Under the pieces are notes generated by a model. The model saw only the letters and a program-made list of their open reading frames with translations, did not search any database and was not told the origin of the DNA. The position numbers and the translations under genes are program-made. DNA of 45,071 nucleotides from positions 1 to 45,071 of the forward strand of contig JAGPFA010000021.1 in assembly GCA_018056765.1 (NCBI GenBank), in the 5' to 3' direction. Positions 1-7,714 of the stretch are shown piece by piece; positions within the stretch are counted from its first letter, which is position 1, and each line of letters opens with the position of its first letter. The DNA comes from Syntrophaceae bacterium. GTDB taxonomy: Bacteria; Desulfobacterota; Syntrophia; Syntrophales; Smithellaceae.

Positions 1-1
1 C

Positions 2-301
2 GTCGCGATTCCAATCGTTATTTTGCTCGCGGTTTTTTTTACCCGGTTCATCTGGAATCTTCCAGGAAGAACCAGGATCATTTTCGTGGTTTCCGGTATT
101 GTATATCTGACAGGGGCTGTCGGTTTTGAAATGCTCGGCGGGTGCCAGGCGGAAAAATCGGGTGCTTTAAATCTCACCTACCTTCTGTTCGAAACGATTG
201 AGGAGAGCTTGGAGATGTTCGGGGTCATCTTTTTTATATACGGTCTTCTCGATTATATACAAACATACTGCCTGGACGACTTTCGTCCCTTATTAAAGTA
301 G
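2..301 (+). CDS. C-terminal end of an integral membrane protein (partial)
   Basis: The reading frame is open to the left edge, so only the last 99 or so residues are present. A hydrophobic stretch is followed by a Cys-containing loop (LGGCQAEK) and a second hydrophobic stretch ending in MFGVIFFIYGLLDYI, then a short hydrophilic tail. This indicates at least two or three membrane spans. I recognise no catalytic motif. It is on the same strand as the glycosyltransferase array, with 129 bases between them, so it may belong to the same surface-polysaccharide locus; that is inference from position only. Confidence 0.7.
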   Translation, partial: VAIPIVILLAVFFTRFIWNLPGRTRIIFVVSGIVYLTGAVGFEMLGGCQAEKSGALNLTYLLFETIEESLEMFGVIFFIYGLLDYIQTYCLDDFRPLLK

Positions 302-367
302 TAAAAGCAGCTAAGACAGGAGTTTCTTCACATACGCGCCGGCGAACCAGCATGTTTTATTTTCCCC

Positions 368-430
368 TACTGGTAATCGGCCGCCAAATTTGCTATCGGT
401 TAAAAATAAATTGGATAATGACGATTAAAG
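368..430 (+). repeat. GT-array leader repeat, copy 1
   Basis: This 63-bp block, beginning TACTGGTAATCGGCCGCC, ends immediately before the start codon of the first glycosyltransferase. It recurs at the same distance before the other three copies (1572-1634, 2776-2838, 4636-4698). It probably carries the translation start region, although no strong Shine-Dalgarno sequence is visible before the ATG. Weaker similarity continues further upstream in all four, so the duplicated unit includes its own 5' control region. Confidence 0.8.
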
Positions 431-1438
431 ATGAGTTTCCAACACCCTCCAATTGCCGTTAGCGTAATCATCCCCGCTTACAATGCCGCCCCGTGGCTTA
501 CGGAGCTTTTTAATGGGCTTGACACCCAATCATTTCGTGACTTTGAAGTCATTTTTATAAACGACGGTTCCACCGACGAAACGGCGAATCTTCTGAACTC
601 GTATGCGGCAGAGCACGCCAATGTAAAAATCATCCACCAGCCTAACCGGGGAGTGGCCATAGCACGTAATACCGGACTCGATGCCGCAGTGGGGAAATAC
701 ATTGCTTTTGTCGATGCGGACGATGCCATCGCTCCATCCTATCTCGAAAAGCTCGTTTCGCTGGCTGATTCACTTGATCTCGATATCGCGTTTTGTGATC
801 GAAGGCGCTTTATAAAAACACCAAGCGACTTGGGCGAGGCCGGGATGTACCCACGTCCCAAAGCCTGGGGACCCCTCGCAGGAAAAGAGTGGTTTGAAAA
901 AACCCTGTATGACAAGGTCTGGTATGGGGCGGTCTGGGCAAGCCTGTTTCGGCGCGGTTTTATCGAAGATCACAATTTTCGCTTCACAGAGGGGCTTGCC
1001 GCCGGCAGTGATGTCCTCTGGACAGCGGCTCTTCACCCCAGGGCAAAACGGGTCGCCTTTACGCCGGAGACCGCCTACTATTACCGGGACACACCCGAAT
1101 CGATCGTCAATGACAATTCAATAGAAGGCAGGATCAAACGCATCAGGGCACACACGTTTGTCGTCGAGGAAATTCTGCGCAGGGCCGACAGCGAATCCGC
1201 TCCGCTTGCCGAGATTTTCATGGCGATAGCGGTGGAAGGCGGCAGACAATTACTGGGGGAAGTTGCCGAGTTGCCCTCTTTAAAACAGCGCATCATCATT
1301 TCGTCGCAACTACGTAAAAGAGGGTTTCTTAGTCGTTTTTTACATGAAACAAAGATTAAGTCTCATAAAAAACGAATCCTTACCGCTTATTTCTTTTCGC
1401 TTTTGGAAATATTCACCTTCCCGGACCACCCCGTCTGA
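431..1438 (+). CDS. family 2 glycosyltransferase, array copy 1
   Basis: A 335-residue GT2 (GT-A fold) enzyme that should transfer a sugar from a nucleotide-sugar onto a glycan or lipid acceptor at the inner face of the membrane. Visible motifs are VSVIIPAYN (residues 10-18), NDGSTDET (44-51) and the metal-binding VDADD (94-98). It is almost identical to copies 2-4 at the N-terminus (1-118) and again near the C-terminus (about 265-325), but differs around residues 121-170, the expected acceptor-side region. Its last residues (FPDHPV) are out of frame relative to copies 3 and 4 because of one extra base near 1420, so it ends early and lacks the radical SAM domain of copy 4. Polysaccharide or protein glycan synthesis is inferred. 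Confidence 0.9.
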   Translation: MSFQHPPIAVSVIIPAYNAAPWLTELFNGLDTQSFRDFEVIFINDGSTDETANLLNSYAAEHANVKIIHQPNRGVAIARNTGLDAAVGKYIAFVDADDAIAPSYLEKLVSLADSLDLDIAFCDRRRFIKTPSDLGEAGMYPRPKAWGPLAGKEWFEKTLYDKVWYGAVWASLFRRGFIEDHNFRFTEGLAAGSDVLWTAALHPRAKRVAFTPETAYYYRDTPESIVNDNSIEGRIKRIRAHTFVVEEILRRADSESAPLAEIFMAIAVEGGRQLLGEVAELPSLKQRIIISSQLRKRGFLSRFLHETKIKSHKKRILTAYFFSLLEIFTFPDHPV

Positions 1439-1571
1439 AATACCGGCCTCTCACACTGACAATGATATTTGTTGCCGTAAAGGTGGACAGTTTTGGATAC
1501 TATCGCTGAGACATTTAGGCAGGAGTTATTTTGATATCCTCACCAGCCGGCCATGCCGCTCCATTTTTCCA

Positions 1572-1634
1572 TACTGGTAATCGGCCGCCAAATTTGCTAT
1601 CGGTTAACAATAAACCGGACAATGACGATTAAAG
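1572..1634 (+). repeat. GT-array leader repeat, copy 2
   Basis: Near-identical 63-bp block directly before glycosyltransferase copy 2, at exactly the same distance from the ATG as in the other copies. The preceding 130 bp, which contains the gene 1 to gene 2 spacer, is almost identical to the gene 2 to gene 3 spacer at 2643-2775. Confidence 0.8.
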
Positions 1635-2642
1635 ATGAGTTTCCAACACCCTCCAATTGCCGTTAGCGTAATCATCCCCGCCTACAATGCCGCACCGTGG
1701 CTTCCCATGCTTTTTAATGGGCTTGACGCCCAATCATTTCGTAACTTTGAGGTCATTTTCATAAACGACGGTTCCACCGACGAAACGGCGAATCTTCTGG
1801 ACTCGTATGCGGCAGAGCACTCCAATGTAGAAGTCATCCATCAGCCCAATCTGGGAGTAGCCGTAGCGCGTAATACCGGTCTCGATGCCGCAGTGGGAAA
1901 ATATGTTGCTTTTGTCGATGCGGACGATGCCATCGCTCCATCCTATCTCGAGAAGCTTGTTTCGCTCGCCGATTCGCTTGATTTGGATATCGCCTTTTGC
2001 GGCGCGTGGCGCTTTATCAAAACACCGGGTGATATGACTGATGCCAATCTGCTTATCCACCCTAAGCCACAGGGAGTTGTCCCGGGGAAAGAGTGGCTCG
2101 AAAGAACCGTGGCGGATAAAGAGTGGTTCGCCGTGGTCTGGGCAAGCCTGTTTCGGCGCGGTTTTATCGAAGATCACAATTTTCGCTTCGCAGAGGGGGC
2201 ACTAGCCAGCGAAGATGTCCTCTGGGGAGTGGCTCTTCAACCCAGGGCAAAACGGGTCGCCTTTACGCCGGAGACCACCTATTATTACCGGTACACGCCC
2301 GGTTCAATTATAAATGACAATTCCACTAAGGGTAAGATCAAACGGATCAGGGGAAACACGTCTGTCGTCGAGGAACTGCTTAGCATGTCTGACAGCGAAT
2401 CCTCTCCTCTTGTCGAGAGTTTCAGAGCGTTAGCATTGGAAAACGGAAGATTGTTGCTGGGGGAAGTTGCCGAGTTGCCCTCTTTAAAACAGCGCATCAT
2501 CATTTCGTCACATCTTCGTAAAAGAGGGTTTCTTAGTCGTCTTTTACGTGAAACAAAGATTAAGTCTCATAAAAAACGAATCCTCACCGCTTATTTCTTT
2601 TCGCTTTTGGAAATATTCACCTTCCCGGACCACCCCGTCTGA
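1635..2642 (+). CDS. family 2 glycosyltransferase, array copy 2
   Basis: A 335-residue GT2 paralogue with the same VSVIIPAYN, NDGSTDET and VDADD motifs as copy 1. It has the most divergent middle of the four (CGAWRFIKTPGDMTDANLL; LERTVADKEWFAVVW), and a different stretch near residues 240-265 (GNTSVVEELLSMSDSES). It shares the early out-of-frame ending FPDHPV with copy 1. With only the acceptor-side region changed, it most likely uses the same sugar donor on a different acceptor, or is a reservoir for recombination; both are inference. Confidence 0.9.
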   Translation: MSFQHPPIAVSVIIPAYNAAPWLPMLFNGLDAQSFRNFEVIFINDGSTDETANLLDSYAAEHSNVEVIHQPNLGVAVARNTGLDAAVGKYVAFVDADDAIAPSYLEKLVSLADSLDLDIAFCGAWRFIKTPGDMTDANLLIHPKPQGVVPGKEWLERTVADKEWFAVVWASLFRRGFIEDHNFRFAEGALASEDVLWGVALQPRAKRVAFTPETTYYYRYTPGSIINDNSTKGKIKRIRGNTSVVEELLSMSDSESSPLVESFRALALENGRLLLGEVAELPSLKQRIIISSHLRKRGFLSRLLRETKIKSHKKRILTAYFFSLLEIFTFPDHPV

Positions 2643-2775
2643 AATACCGGCCTCTCACACTGACAATGATATTTGTTGCCGTAAAGGTGGACAGTTTTGG
2701 ATACTATCGCTGAGACATTTAGGCAGGAGTTATTTTGATATCCTCACCAGCCGGCCATGCCGCTCCATTTTTCCT

Positions 2776-2838
2776 TACTGGTAATCGGCCGCCAAATTTG
2801 CTATGGTTTAGGAACAAACTGCACAATGATGATTAAAG
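2776..2838 (+). repeat. GT-array leader repeat, copy 3
   Basis: The third 63-bp leader directly before a GT2 start codon. It is slightly more diverged at its 3' half (TATGGTTTAGGAACAAACTG) than the other copies but keeps the same length and position. Confidence 0.75.
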
Positions 2839-3870
2839 ATGAGTTTCCAACACCCTCCAATTGCCGTTAGCGTAATCATCCCCACTTACAATGCCGCCCC
2901 GTGGCTTACGGAGCTTTTTAATGGGCTTGACGCCCAATCATTTCGTGACTTTGAAGTCATCTTCATAAACGACGGCTCCACCGACGAAACGGCGAATCTT
3001 CTGGACTCGTATGCGGTGGAGCGCTCCAATGTAAAAGTCATCCATCAGCCTAACCGGGGAGTAGCCATAGCACGTAATACCGGTCTCGATGCCGCAGTGG
3101 GAAAATATGTTGCTTTTGTCGATGCGGACGATGCCATCGCTCCAACCTATCTCGAAAAGCTCGTTTCGCTGGCTGATTCACTTGATTTGGATATCGCCTT
3201 TTGCGACCGCAGCCACTTTATAAAAACGCCCGGCGACTTGGGCGAGGCCGGGATGTACCTACGTCCCAAAACATGGGGACCCCTCGCAGGAAAAGAGTGG
3301 TTTGAAAATACCCTGTACGAGGGCAGTTATGGGGCGGTTTGGGCAAGCCTGTTTCGACGCGGTTTTATCGAAGATCACAATTTTCGCTTCACAGAGGGGC
3401 TTGCCGCCGGCAGTGATGTTCTCTGGGGAGTGGCTCTTCAGCCGAGGGCAAAACGGGTCGCCTTTACGCCGGAGACCGCCTACTATTACCGGTACACGCC
3501 CGGTTCAATTGTCAATGACAATTCCATTAAGGGCAGGATCAAACGGATCAGGGCGCGTAAATTGCTCAGAGAGGAACTGCTGCGCATGGCCGACAGCGAA
3601 TCACCTCTGCTTGCCGAGATTTTCAGGGCGATGGCGTTGAAAGTCGGCAGACGATTACTGGGAGAAGTTTCCGAGTTGCCCTCTTTAAAACAACGCATCA
3701 TCATTTCGTCACAACTACGTAAAATAGGGTTTCTTAGTCGTCTTTTACATGAAACAAAGATTAAGTCTCATAAAAAACGAATCCTAACTGCTTATTTCTT
3801 TTCGTTTTTGGAAATATTCACCTCCCGAACCGCACCGTCTGAAATGCCGGCCTCTGACACTGACAAGTAA
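2839..3870 (+). CDS. family 2 glycosyltransferase, array copy 3
   Basis: A 343-residue GT2 paralogue. The catalytic N-terminal half has the DGST and DADD motifs. The middle is mosaic: it follows copy 1 at DLGEAGMY and GLAAGSDVLW but copy 2 at WGVALQPRAKRV and YRYTPGSI, with its own segment ARKLLREELLRM. One codon is missing near residue 160 (LYEGSYGAVW). Its end keeps the reading frame of copy 4 as far as LEIFTS, then diverges and stops after TDTDK-like codons, so it too lacks the radical SAM domain. Confidence 0.9.
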   Translation: MSFQHPPIAVSVIIPTYNAAPWLTELFNGLDAQSFRDFEVIFINDGSTDETANLLDSYAVERSNVKVIHQPNRGVAIARNTGLDAAVGKYVAFVDADDAIAPTYLEKLVSLADSLDLDIAFCDRSHFIKTPGDLGEAGMYLRPKTWGPLAGKEWFENTLYEGSYGAVWASLFRRGFIEDHNFRFTEGLAAGSDVLWGVALQPRAKRVAFTPETAYYYRYTPGSIVNDNSIKGRIKRIRARKLLREELLRMADSESPLLAEIFRAMALKVGRRLLGEVSELPSLKQRIIISSQLRKIGFLSRLLHETKIKSHKKRILTAYFFSFLEIFTSRTAPSEMPASDTDK

Positions 3871-3937
3871 ATTTGTTGGCGTAAAAAATTAAGCGGCGAA
3901 CACGGAACATGCCCGCCGCCTGCAACACCGGGCTCGT

Positions 3938-4480
3938 TTATCCCGCTGTGCCGCCGCCCGTGACAAACCCCTTTGATGGAGGGCCTGTATCGGCCGGCGT
4001 GCCGGCAATCTGCGCCAGATAAGCCGCGCCGAGCTTTTTAATATGGTCGCTCACATTGTCAAAATAATTGAAATGGGCCTGCTCCTCATCGGTGATCGTT
4101 TCAAAGAGTTTCATGCTGATACTGTCGCCGTTTTCGCGGCACACCAGCAGAAACTGGTTGTAGGCGTCAATAGTGTCGTCCTCCAGTTTCGCGTCGAACG
4201 GAAAGATCAGATCGAATTTTTGAGCTTTTTGCACCGTGGTTTCCAGTTCTGAAGTGGGTTCACCGCCGAGCTCTTTGATGCGTTCCGCCAACATCTCGGC
4301 ATGCCGCATTTCATCGATGGCAATGAGTTTAACTTTGGCAGCCAGCTCTCCGTAATCCATATCATCAAGGTTATAATGCTGGTTCATATACTGATGGATG
4401 GCGTGAAGCTCCATGGAGCGCGCCTTGTTTAAAACTTCGATGACCTTCTTTTTTTTCTGCTCGCGGGAATTTTGCGCCAT
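3938..4480 (-). CDS. bfr: bacterioferritin-like ferritin
   Basis: A 180-residue four-helix iron-storage protein of the bacterioferritin family. All six expected ferroxidase ligands are present: E24, E57, H60, E100, E133 and H136, offset by six from the usual Bfr numbering. The ATG at 4480 is chosen because AGGAGG (minus strand, about 4486-4492) lies 6 bases upstream; a longer frame upstream has no such site. It probably oxidises and stores iron or protects against peroxide. The gene sits between array copies 3 and 4 in the opposite orientation, which interrupts the glycosyltransferase repeat. The tail is rich in Gly and Thr (KGFVTGGGTAG). Confidence 0.92.
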   Translation of the reverse strand: MAQNSREQKKKKVIEVLNKARSMELHAIHQYMNQHYNLDDMDYGELAAKVKLIAIDEMRHAEMLAERIKELGGEPTSELETTVQKAQKFDLIFPFDAKLEDDTIDAYNQFLLVCRENGDSISMKLFETITDEEQAHFNYFDNVSDHIKKLGAAYLAQIAGTPADTGPPSKGFVTGGGTAG

Positions 4481-4635
4481 GATAAACCTCCTTTTTTTAC
4501 GAAAATTATCAAAGTATCTCTGCTTCTTCCCGTCCGCCAAATCCGGCGAACAGTTGACGCATACTATCACAGCATCACCTGAAACTGGAGTTTTTTTGAC
4601 ATGCGCGCCGGTGAACTATCATCCTTTATTTTCCC

Positions 4636-4698
4636 TACTGGTAATCGGCCGCCAAATTTGCTATCGGTTAACAATAAACCGGACAATGACGATTAAAG
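4636..4698 (+). repeat. GT-array leader repeat, copy 4
   Basis: The fourth 63-bp leader, directly before the GT2-radical SAM fusion gene and close to identical to copies 1 and 2. The 70 bp before it also resemble the region before copy 1 (ACTGGAGT, then CGCGCCGG). Confidence 0.8.
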
Positions 4699-6543
4699 AT
4701 GAGTTTCCAACACCCTCCAATTGCCGTTAGCGTAATCATCCCCGCTTACAATGCCGCCCCGTGGCTTCCCATGCTTTTCGATGGGCTTGACACCCAATCA
4801 TTTCGTGACTTTGAAGTCATTTTTATAAACGACGGCTCCACCGACGAAACGGCGAATCTTCTGAACTCGTATGCGGCAGAGCACGCCAATGTAAAAATCA
4901 TCCACCAGCCTAACCGGGGAGTGGCCATAGCACGTAATACCGGACTCGATGCCGCAGTGGGGAAATACATTGCTTTTGTCGATGCGGACGATGCCATCGC
5001 TCCATCCTATCTCGAAAAGCTCGTTTCGCTGGCTGATTCACTTGATCTGGACATCGCCTTTACCAACGATTGGCGCTTTATAAAAACACCCGGCGACTGG
5101 GATAAGGCCGAGATGTACCCACATCCCAAAGCCATAACCCCCCTCGACGGAAAAGAGTGGTTAAAAAAGGGCCTCTACGGCGACAAATGGTGTGCGGCGG
5201 TCTGGGCAAGCCTGTTTCGGCGCGGTTTTATCGAAGAGCACAATTTTCGCTTCGCAGAGGGGCTTGCCGCCAGCAGTGATGTTCTCTGGACAGCGGCTCT
5301 TCACCCCAGGGCAAAACGGGTCGCCTTTACGCCGGAGACCGCCTATTATTACCGGGACACGCCCGGTTCGATCGTCAATGACAATTCAATAAAAGGCAGG
5401 ATCAAACGGATCAGGGCGCACACGTTTGTCGTCGAAGAAATTCTGCGCATGGCCGACAGCGAATCCCCTCCGCTTGCCGAGATTTTCATGGCAATAGCGG
5501 TGGAAGGCGGCAGACGATTACTGGGAGAAGTTTCCGATCTGCCCTCTTTAAAACAGCGCATTATCATTTCGTCATATCTTCGTAAAAGAGGGTTTCTTAG
5601 TCGTCTTTTACATGAAACAAAGATTAAGTCTCATAAAAAACGAATCCTAACCGCTTATTTCTTTTCGCTTTTGGAAATATTCACCTCCCAGGGCTATTTC
5701 GCGAAAAAATTTCGGCGTCTGACGCTAACGGCGGCGCAAAGGCGGCGCTGCACTCCTCAAAAGAGGCTGTATTACTTCGCGCTGAACATTGTGGACCACT
5801 GCAACCTGCGCTGCAAGGGATGTGACCACTTCGCCCCCCTTGCCGATAATTATTGTGTTCCCCTGGCAACCATTGAGAGCGACTTGCGCCAATTTTCTAA
5901 AATCCTAAAAGGTGAGCTTCTCTCGTTATCAATTATGGGAGGCGAACCATTGCTGCACCCGCAATTGAAGGAAATCATGATTTTCGCCAGAAGCTTTTTT
6001 CCCCGAGCCAAAATCAGACTCAGAACCAACGGCATTTTGCTCAACCGCCAGGACGATGATTTCTGGAGAATATGCCGTGAGCAAAACATCGCTGTTATCG
6101 TTACTAAATATCCGATCAACCTCGATTTTGACAAAATGGAAAAGAAGGCGGCCCTGCATCGGGTTACATATGGTTATGACAACACCAGTAGAGAAGTGAC
6201 CAAAACGTCCTACAAAATACCGCTGGACATCGCAGGAAAGCAGGATCCTGAAACTAACTTCCGGAATTGTTTTCATGCCAATACTTATCCCCTGCTCATG
6301 GAAGGAAAACTCTATTCCTGCACCGTCGCCCCCAATGTGCACCATTTCAACAAAAGTTTCGGCACTTCCCTGGAACTAAAGGATGATGACTTCCTGAATA
6401 TTTACAGTGTAATGGAGGCATCAGAAATATTCGATTTTTTAAGCACACCCAAACCTTTTTGCCGATATTGTGATGTCGGCCATCGATCTTCCGGCCACAA
6501 ATGGGAAAGATCAAAAAAAGCTATGGACGAGTGGATTGCCTGA
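4699..6543 (+). CDS. glycosyltransferase family 2 - radical SAM fusion protein
   Basis: A 614-residue two-domain protein. Residues 1-330 are the fourth GT2 copy (NDGSTDET at 44-51, VDADD at 94-98). From about residue 355 a radical SAM domain begins, with the cluster-binding motif CNLRCKGC (C368, C372, C375) and a GGEPLLHP motif typical of SAM-binding strands. Near the end are further cysteines (NCFHA, KLYSCTV and FCRYCD) that could hold a SPASM-like auxiliary cluster. The radical SAM part may modify a sugar or peptide made or attached by the GT part; the substrate is unknown. Copies 1-3 seem to be versions of this gene that lost the second domain, or the ancestral solo form. The junction (EIFTSQGYFAKKF) is in frame with no stop. 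Confidence 0.88.
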   Translation: MSFQHPPIAVSVIIPAYNAAPWLPMLFDGLDTQSFRDFEVIFINDGSTDETANLLNSYAAEHANVKIIHQPNRGVAIARNTGLDAAVGKYIAFVDADDAIAPSYLEKLVSLADSLDLDIAFTNDWRFIKTPGDWDKAEMYPHPKAITPLDGKEWLKKGLYGDKWCAAVWASLFRRGFIEEHNFRFAEGLAASSDVLWTAALHPRAKRVAFTPETAYYYRDTPGSIVNDNSIKGRIKRIRAHTFVVEEILRMADSESPPLAEIFMAIAVEGGRRLLGEVSDLPSLKQRIIISSYLRKRGFLSRLLHETKIKSHKKRILTAYFFSLLEIFTSQGYFAKKFRRLTLTAAQRRRCTPQKRLYYFALNIVDHCNLRCKGCDHFAPLADNYCVPLATIESDLRQFSKILKGELLSLSIMGGEPLLHPQLKEIMIFARSFFPRAKIRLRTNGILLNRQDDDFWRICREQNIAVIVTKYPINLDFDKMEKKAALHRVTYGYDNTSREVTKTSYKIPLDIAGKQDPETNFRNCFHANTYPLLMEGKLYSCTVAPNVHHFNKSFGTSLELKDDDFLNIYSVMEASEIFDFLSTPKPFCRYCDVGHRSSGHKWERSKKAMDEWIA

Positions 6544-6653
6544 CACCTCCACCGGCAGACAGCTCCGTTTCGACCTTGCCCTGTTTGCAGGGGACTGATG
6601 AGGGAAGTACCCGTCCATAAAAGAAGCCCGGATTGCCCTTAGGTTTTTGTGAG

Positions 6654-7124
6654 CTATGCCAGCATAGTGCCACGGCATTTGCGTGAACCGCACAGACAGG
6701 CATGATCTTTTTTGTCTTTCTTGGTTTTGCGCCCTTCCACCATCAGTCCATAGTCGTAAAAGAGCTCTTCCCCGGGCACGATATCACGAAGCGCCACAAG
6801 AAAAACCCGATGGCCTTCCTGGCATGCCTCAAGATTAGGCTCACAGGAATGGTTTACCCATTTGGCGGGCGCACATGATGGTTTGGCATCGATGACATGG
6901 CCGTCATCCAGATGAAAATAAAAGGTGTGATGGGGTTGTTCCGGGTCGTGCGGCGGGCGCTTGAGCGCTTCTTTCCAGGTAATGATTTCGCCTTTGTATT
7001 CCAGAACCCTGTCACCTTTTTTGATCGGCACCATCGCATAAACGCCCCGGCCGTGGACACCGGATTTACGCACCTGGATACGACGGCCACCGCATCCGGC
7101 GGCGTTTTTACTTTTTGTCTGCAT
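6654..7124 (-). CDS. SET-domain protein-lysine methyltransferase-like protein
   Basis: A 156-residue stand-alone SET domain. Visible are the N-terminal GRGVYA, the SAM/lysine-site motifs NHSCEPN and GEELFYDYG, and a post-SET zinc motif CLCGSRKCRG. SET proteins transfer a methyl group from SAM to protein lysine; in bacteria the targets are mostly unknown. The length is right for a minimal SET plus post-SET unit. It stands alone between the GT2-radical SAM gene (convergent, 110 bp away) and a 590-bp gap, so neighbours say nothing about its target. Sporadic occurrence in bacteria suggests transfer. Confidence 0.88.
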   Translation of the reverse strand: MQTKSKNAAGCGGRRIQVRKSGVHGRGVYAMVPIKKGDRVLEYKGEIITWKEALKRPPHDPEQPHHTFYFHLDDGHVIDAKPSCAPAKWVNHSCEPNLEACQEGHRVFLVALRDIVPGEELFYDYGLMVEGRKTKKDKKDHACLCGSRKCRGTMLA

Positions 7125-7714
7125 GCTGTGAACAACCCCTCTGAAATTTTGTGGTGTATATACAAAGAACCATCCGGAGGGTCAAGACCAATGTCCCTCC
7201 TGCTTCGCAAGAAAGGTTCTTTTATTCAATCTCATAGTGTGTTATCATTATTTATATTACAGGCGCCTGCCCTTCGGTGAGAACTGATTTTAAAACAACG
7301 CCTCCGTAAACACCGTGAGGCCGGCCCGGGCGCCGGGTGAGGATATTACGTCATTTCCCGTCAACCAATCTTTTTCGCGTTTAGCGCACTGATCACAAAA
7401 GGCAAAGCTTTTCAAACATCCTGATGACGGAAAAGAAGTTATGCATATTACCGGAAGAAACAAAGACAAATTTCCGGAAAATACCGATGGAGTAAAGACA
7501 ATCTGCCCGGACGGAAATATCATCGGCAGGAAAAGGGCGGCTTGGGTTTTCTTCCGCGGGAACACATGATTTTACAGAGGCGATGCCAGAGGTCCGCCGG
7601 AGAGGATCCTAAGAAACCCATTTGTGTAAAAAAGTGCAACTGCCTCAGAGGCCGGTGTGAAACACCGTGCCATGAGCAGAAATGATCTCATCAATTTTTT
7701 TCAGGAGGTGGCCA
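7125..7714. other. 590-bp intergenic region
   Basis: Separates the SET gene from the FAD oxidoreductase. It holds one weak plus-strand frame (7441-7569) and a short perfect hairpin, GGTGT-GAA-ACACC, near 7653-7665 just upstream of the oxidoreductase. No recognised riboswitch, tRNA or transposase is visible. Confidence 0.5.
7441..7569 (+). CDS. possible small protein, 42 residues
   Basis: A short frame starting ATG CAT ATT with a purine-rich stretch (GGAAAAGAAG) just before it. The product is hydrophilic, with a CPDGN turn near the middle. The same frame is open upstream to an in-frame TGA at 7390. I recognise no family. It may be a remnant or chance; no SECIS-like hairpin is obvious after the TGA. 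Confidence 0.2.
   Translation: MHITGRNKDKFPENTDGVKTICPDGNIIGRKRAAWVFFRGNT

Larger units (their letters stand above)
431..3870 (+). repeat. tandem array of glycosyltransferase units, 1204-bp period
   Basis: The start codons of copies 1, 2 and 3 lie at 431, 1635 and 2839, two intervals of exactly 1204 bp. The unit consists of a GT2 gene plus a 196-bp spacer that includes the leader repeat. A fourth copy starts at 4699 after the bacterioferritin gene. Substitutions are concentrated in the middle of the gene, while the flanks are nearly invariant. Confidence 0.85.

Noticed and set aside
1436..1438. TGA at the end of GT copies 1 and 2 as selenocysteine
   Set aside because: No SECIS-like hairpin follows, the frame closes again after six residues, and the end is explained by a one-base shift.
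431..6543. Repeat array as a CRISPR
   Set aside because: Units are whole genes of about 1.2 kb; no short repeats with spacers were seen anywhere in the window.
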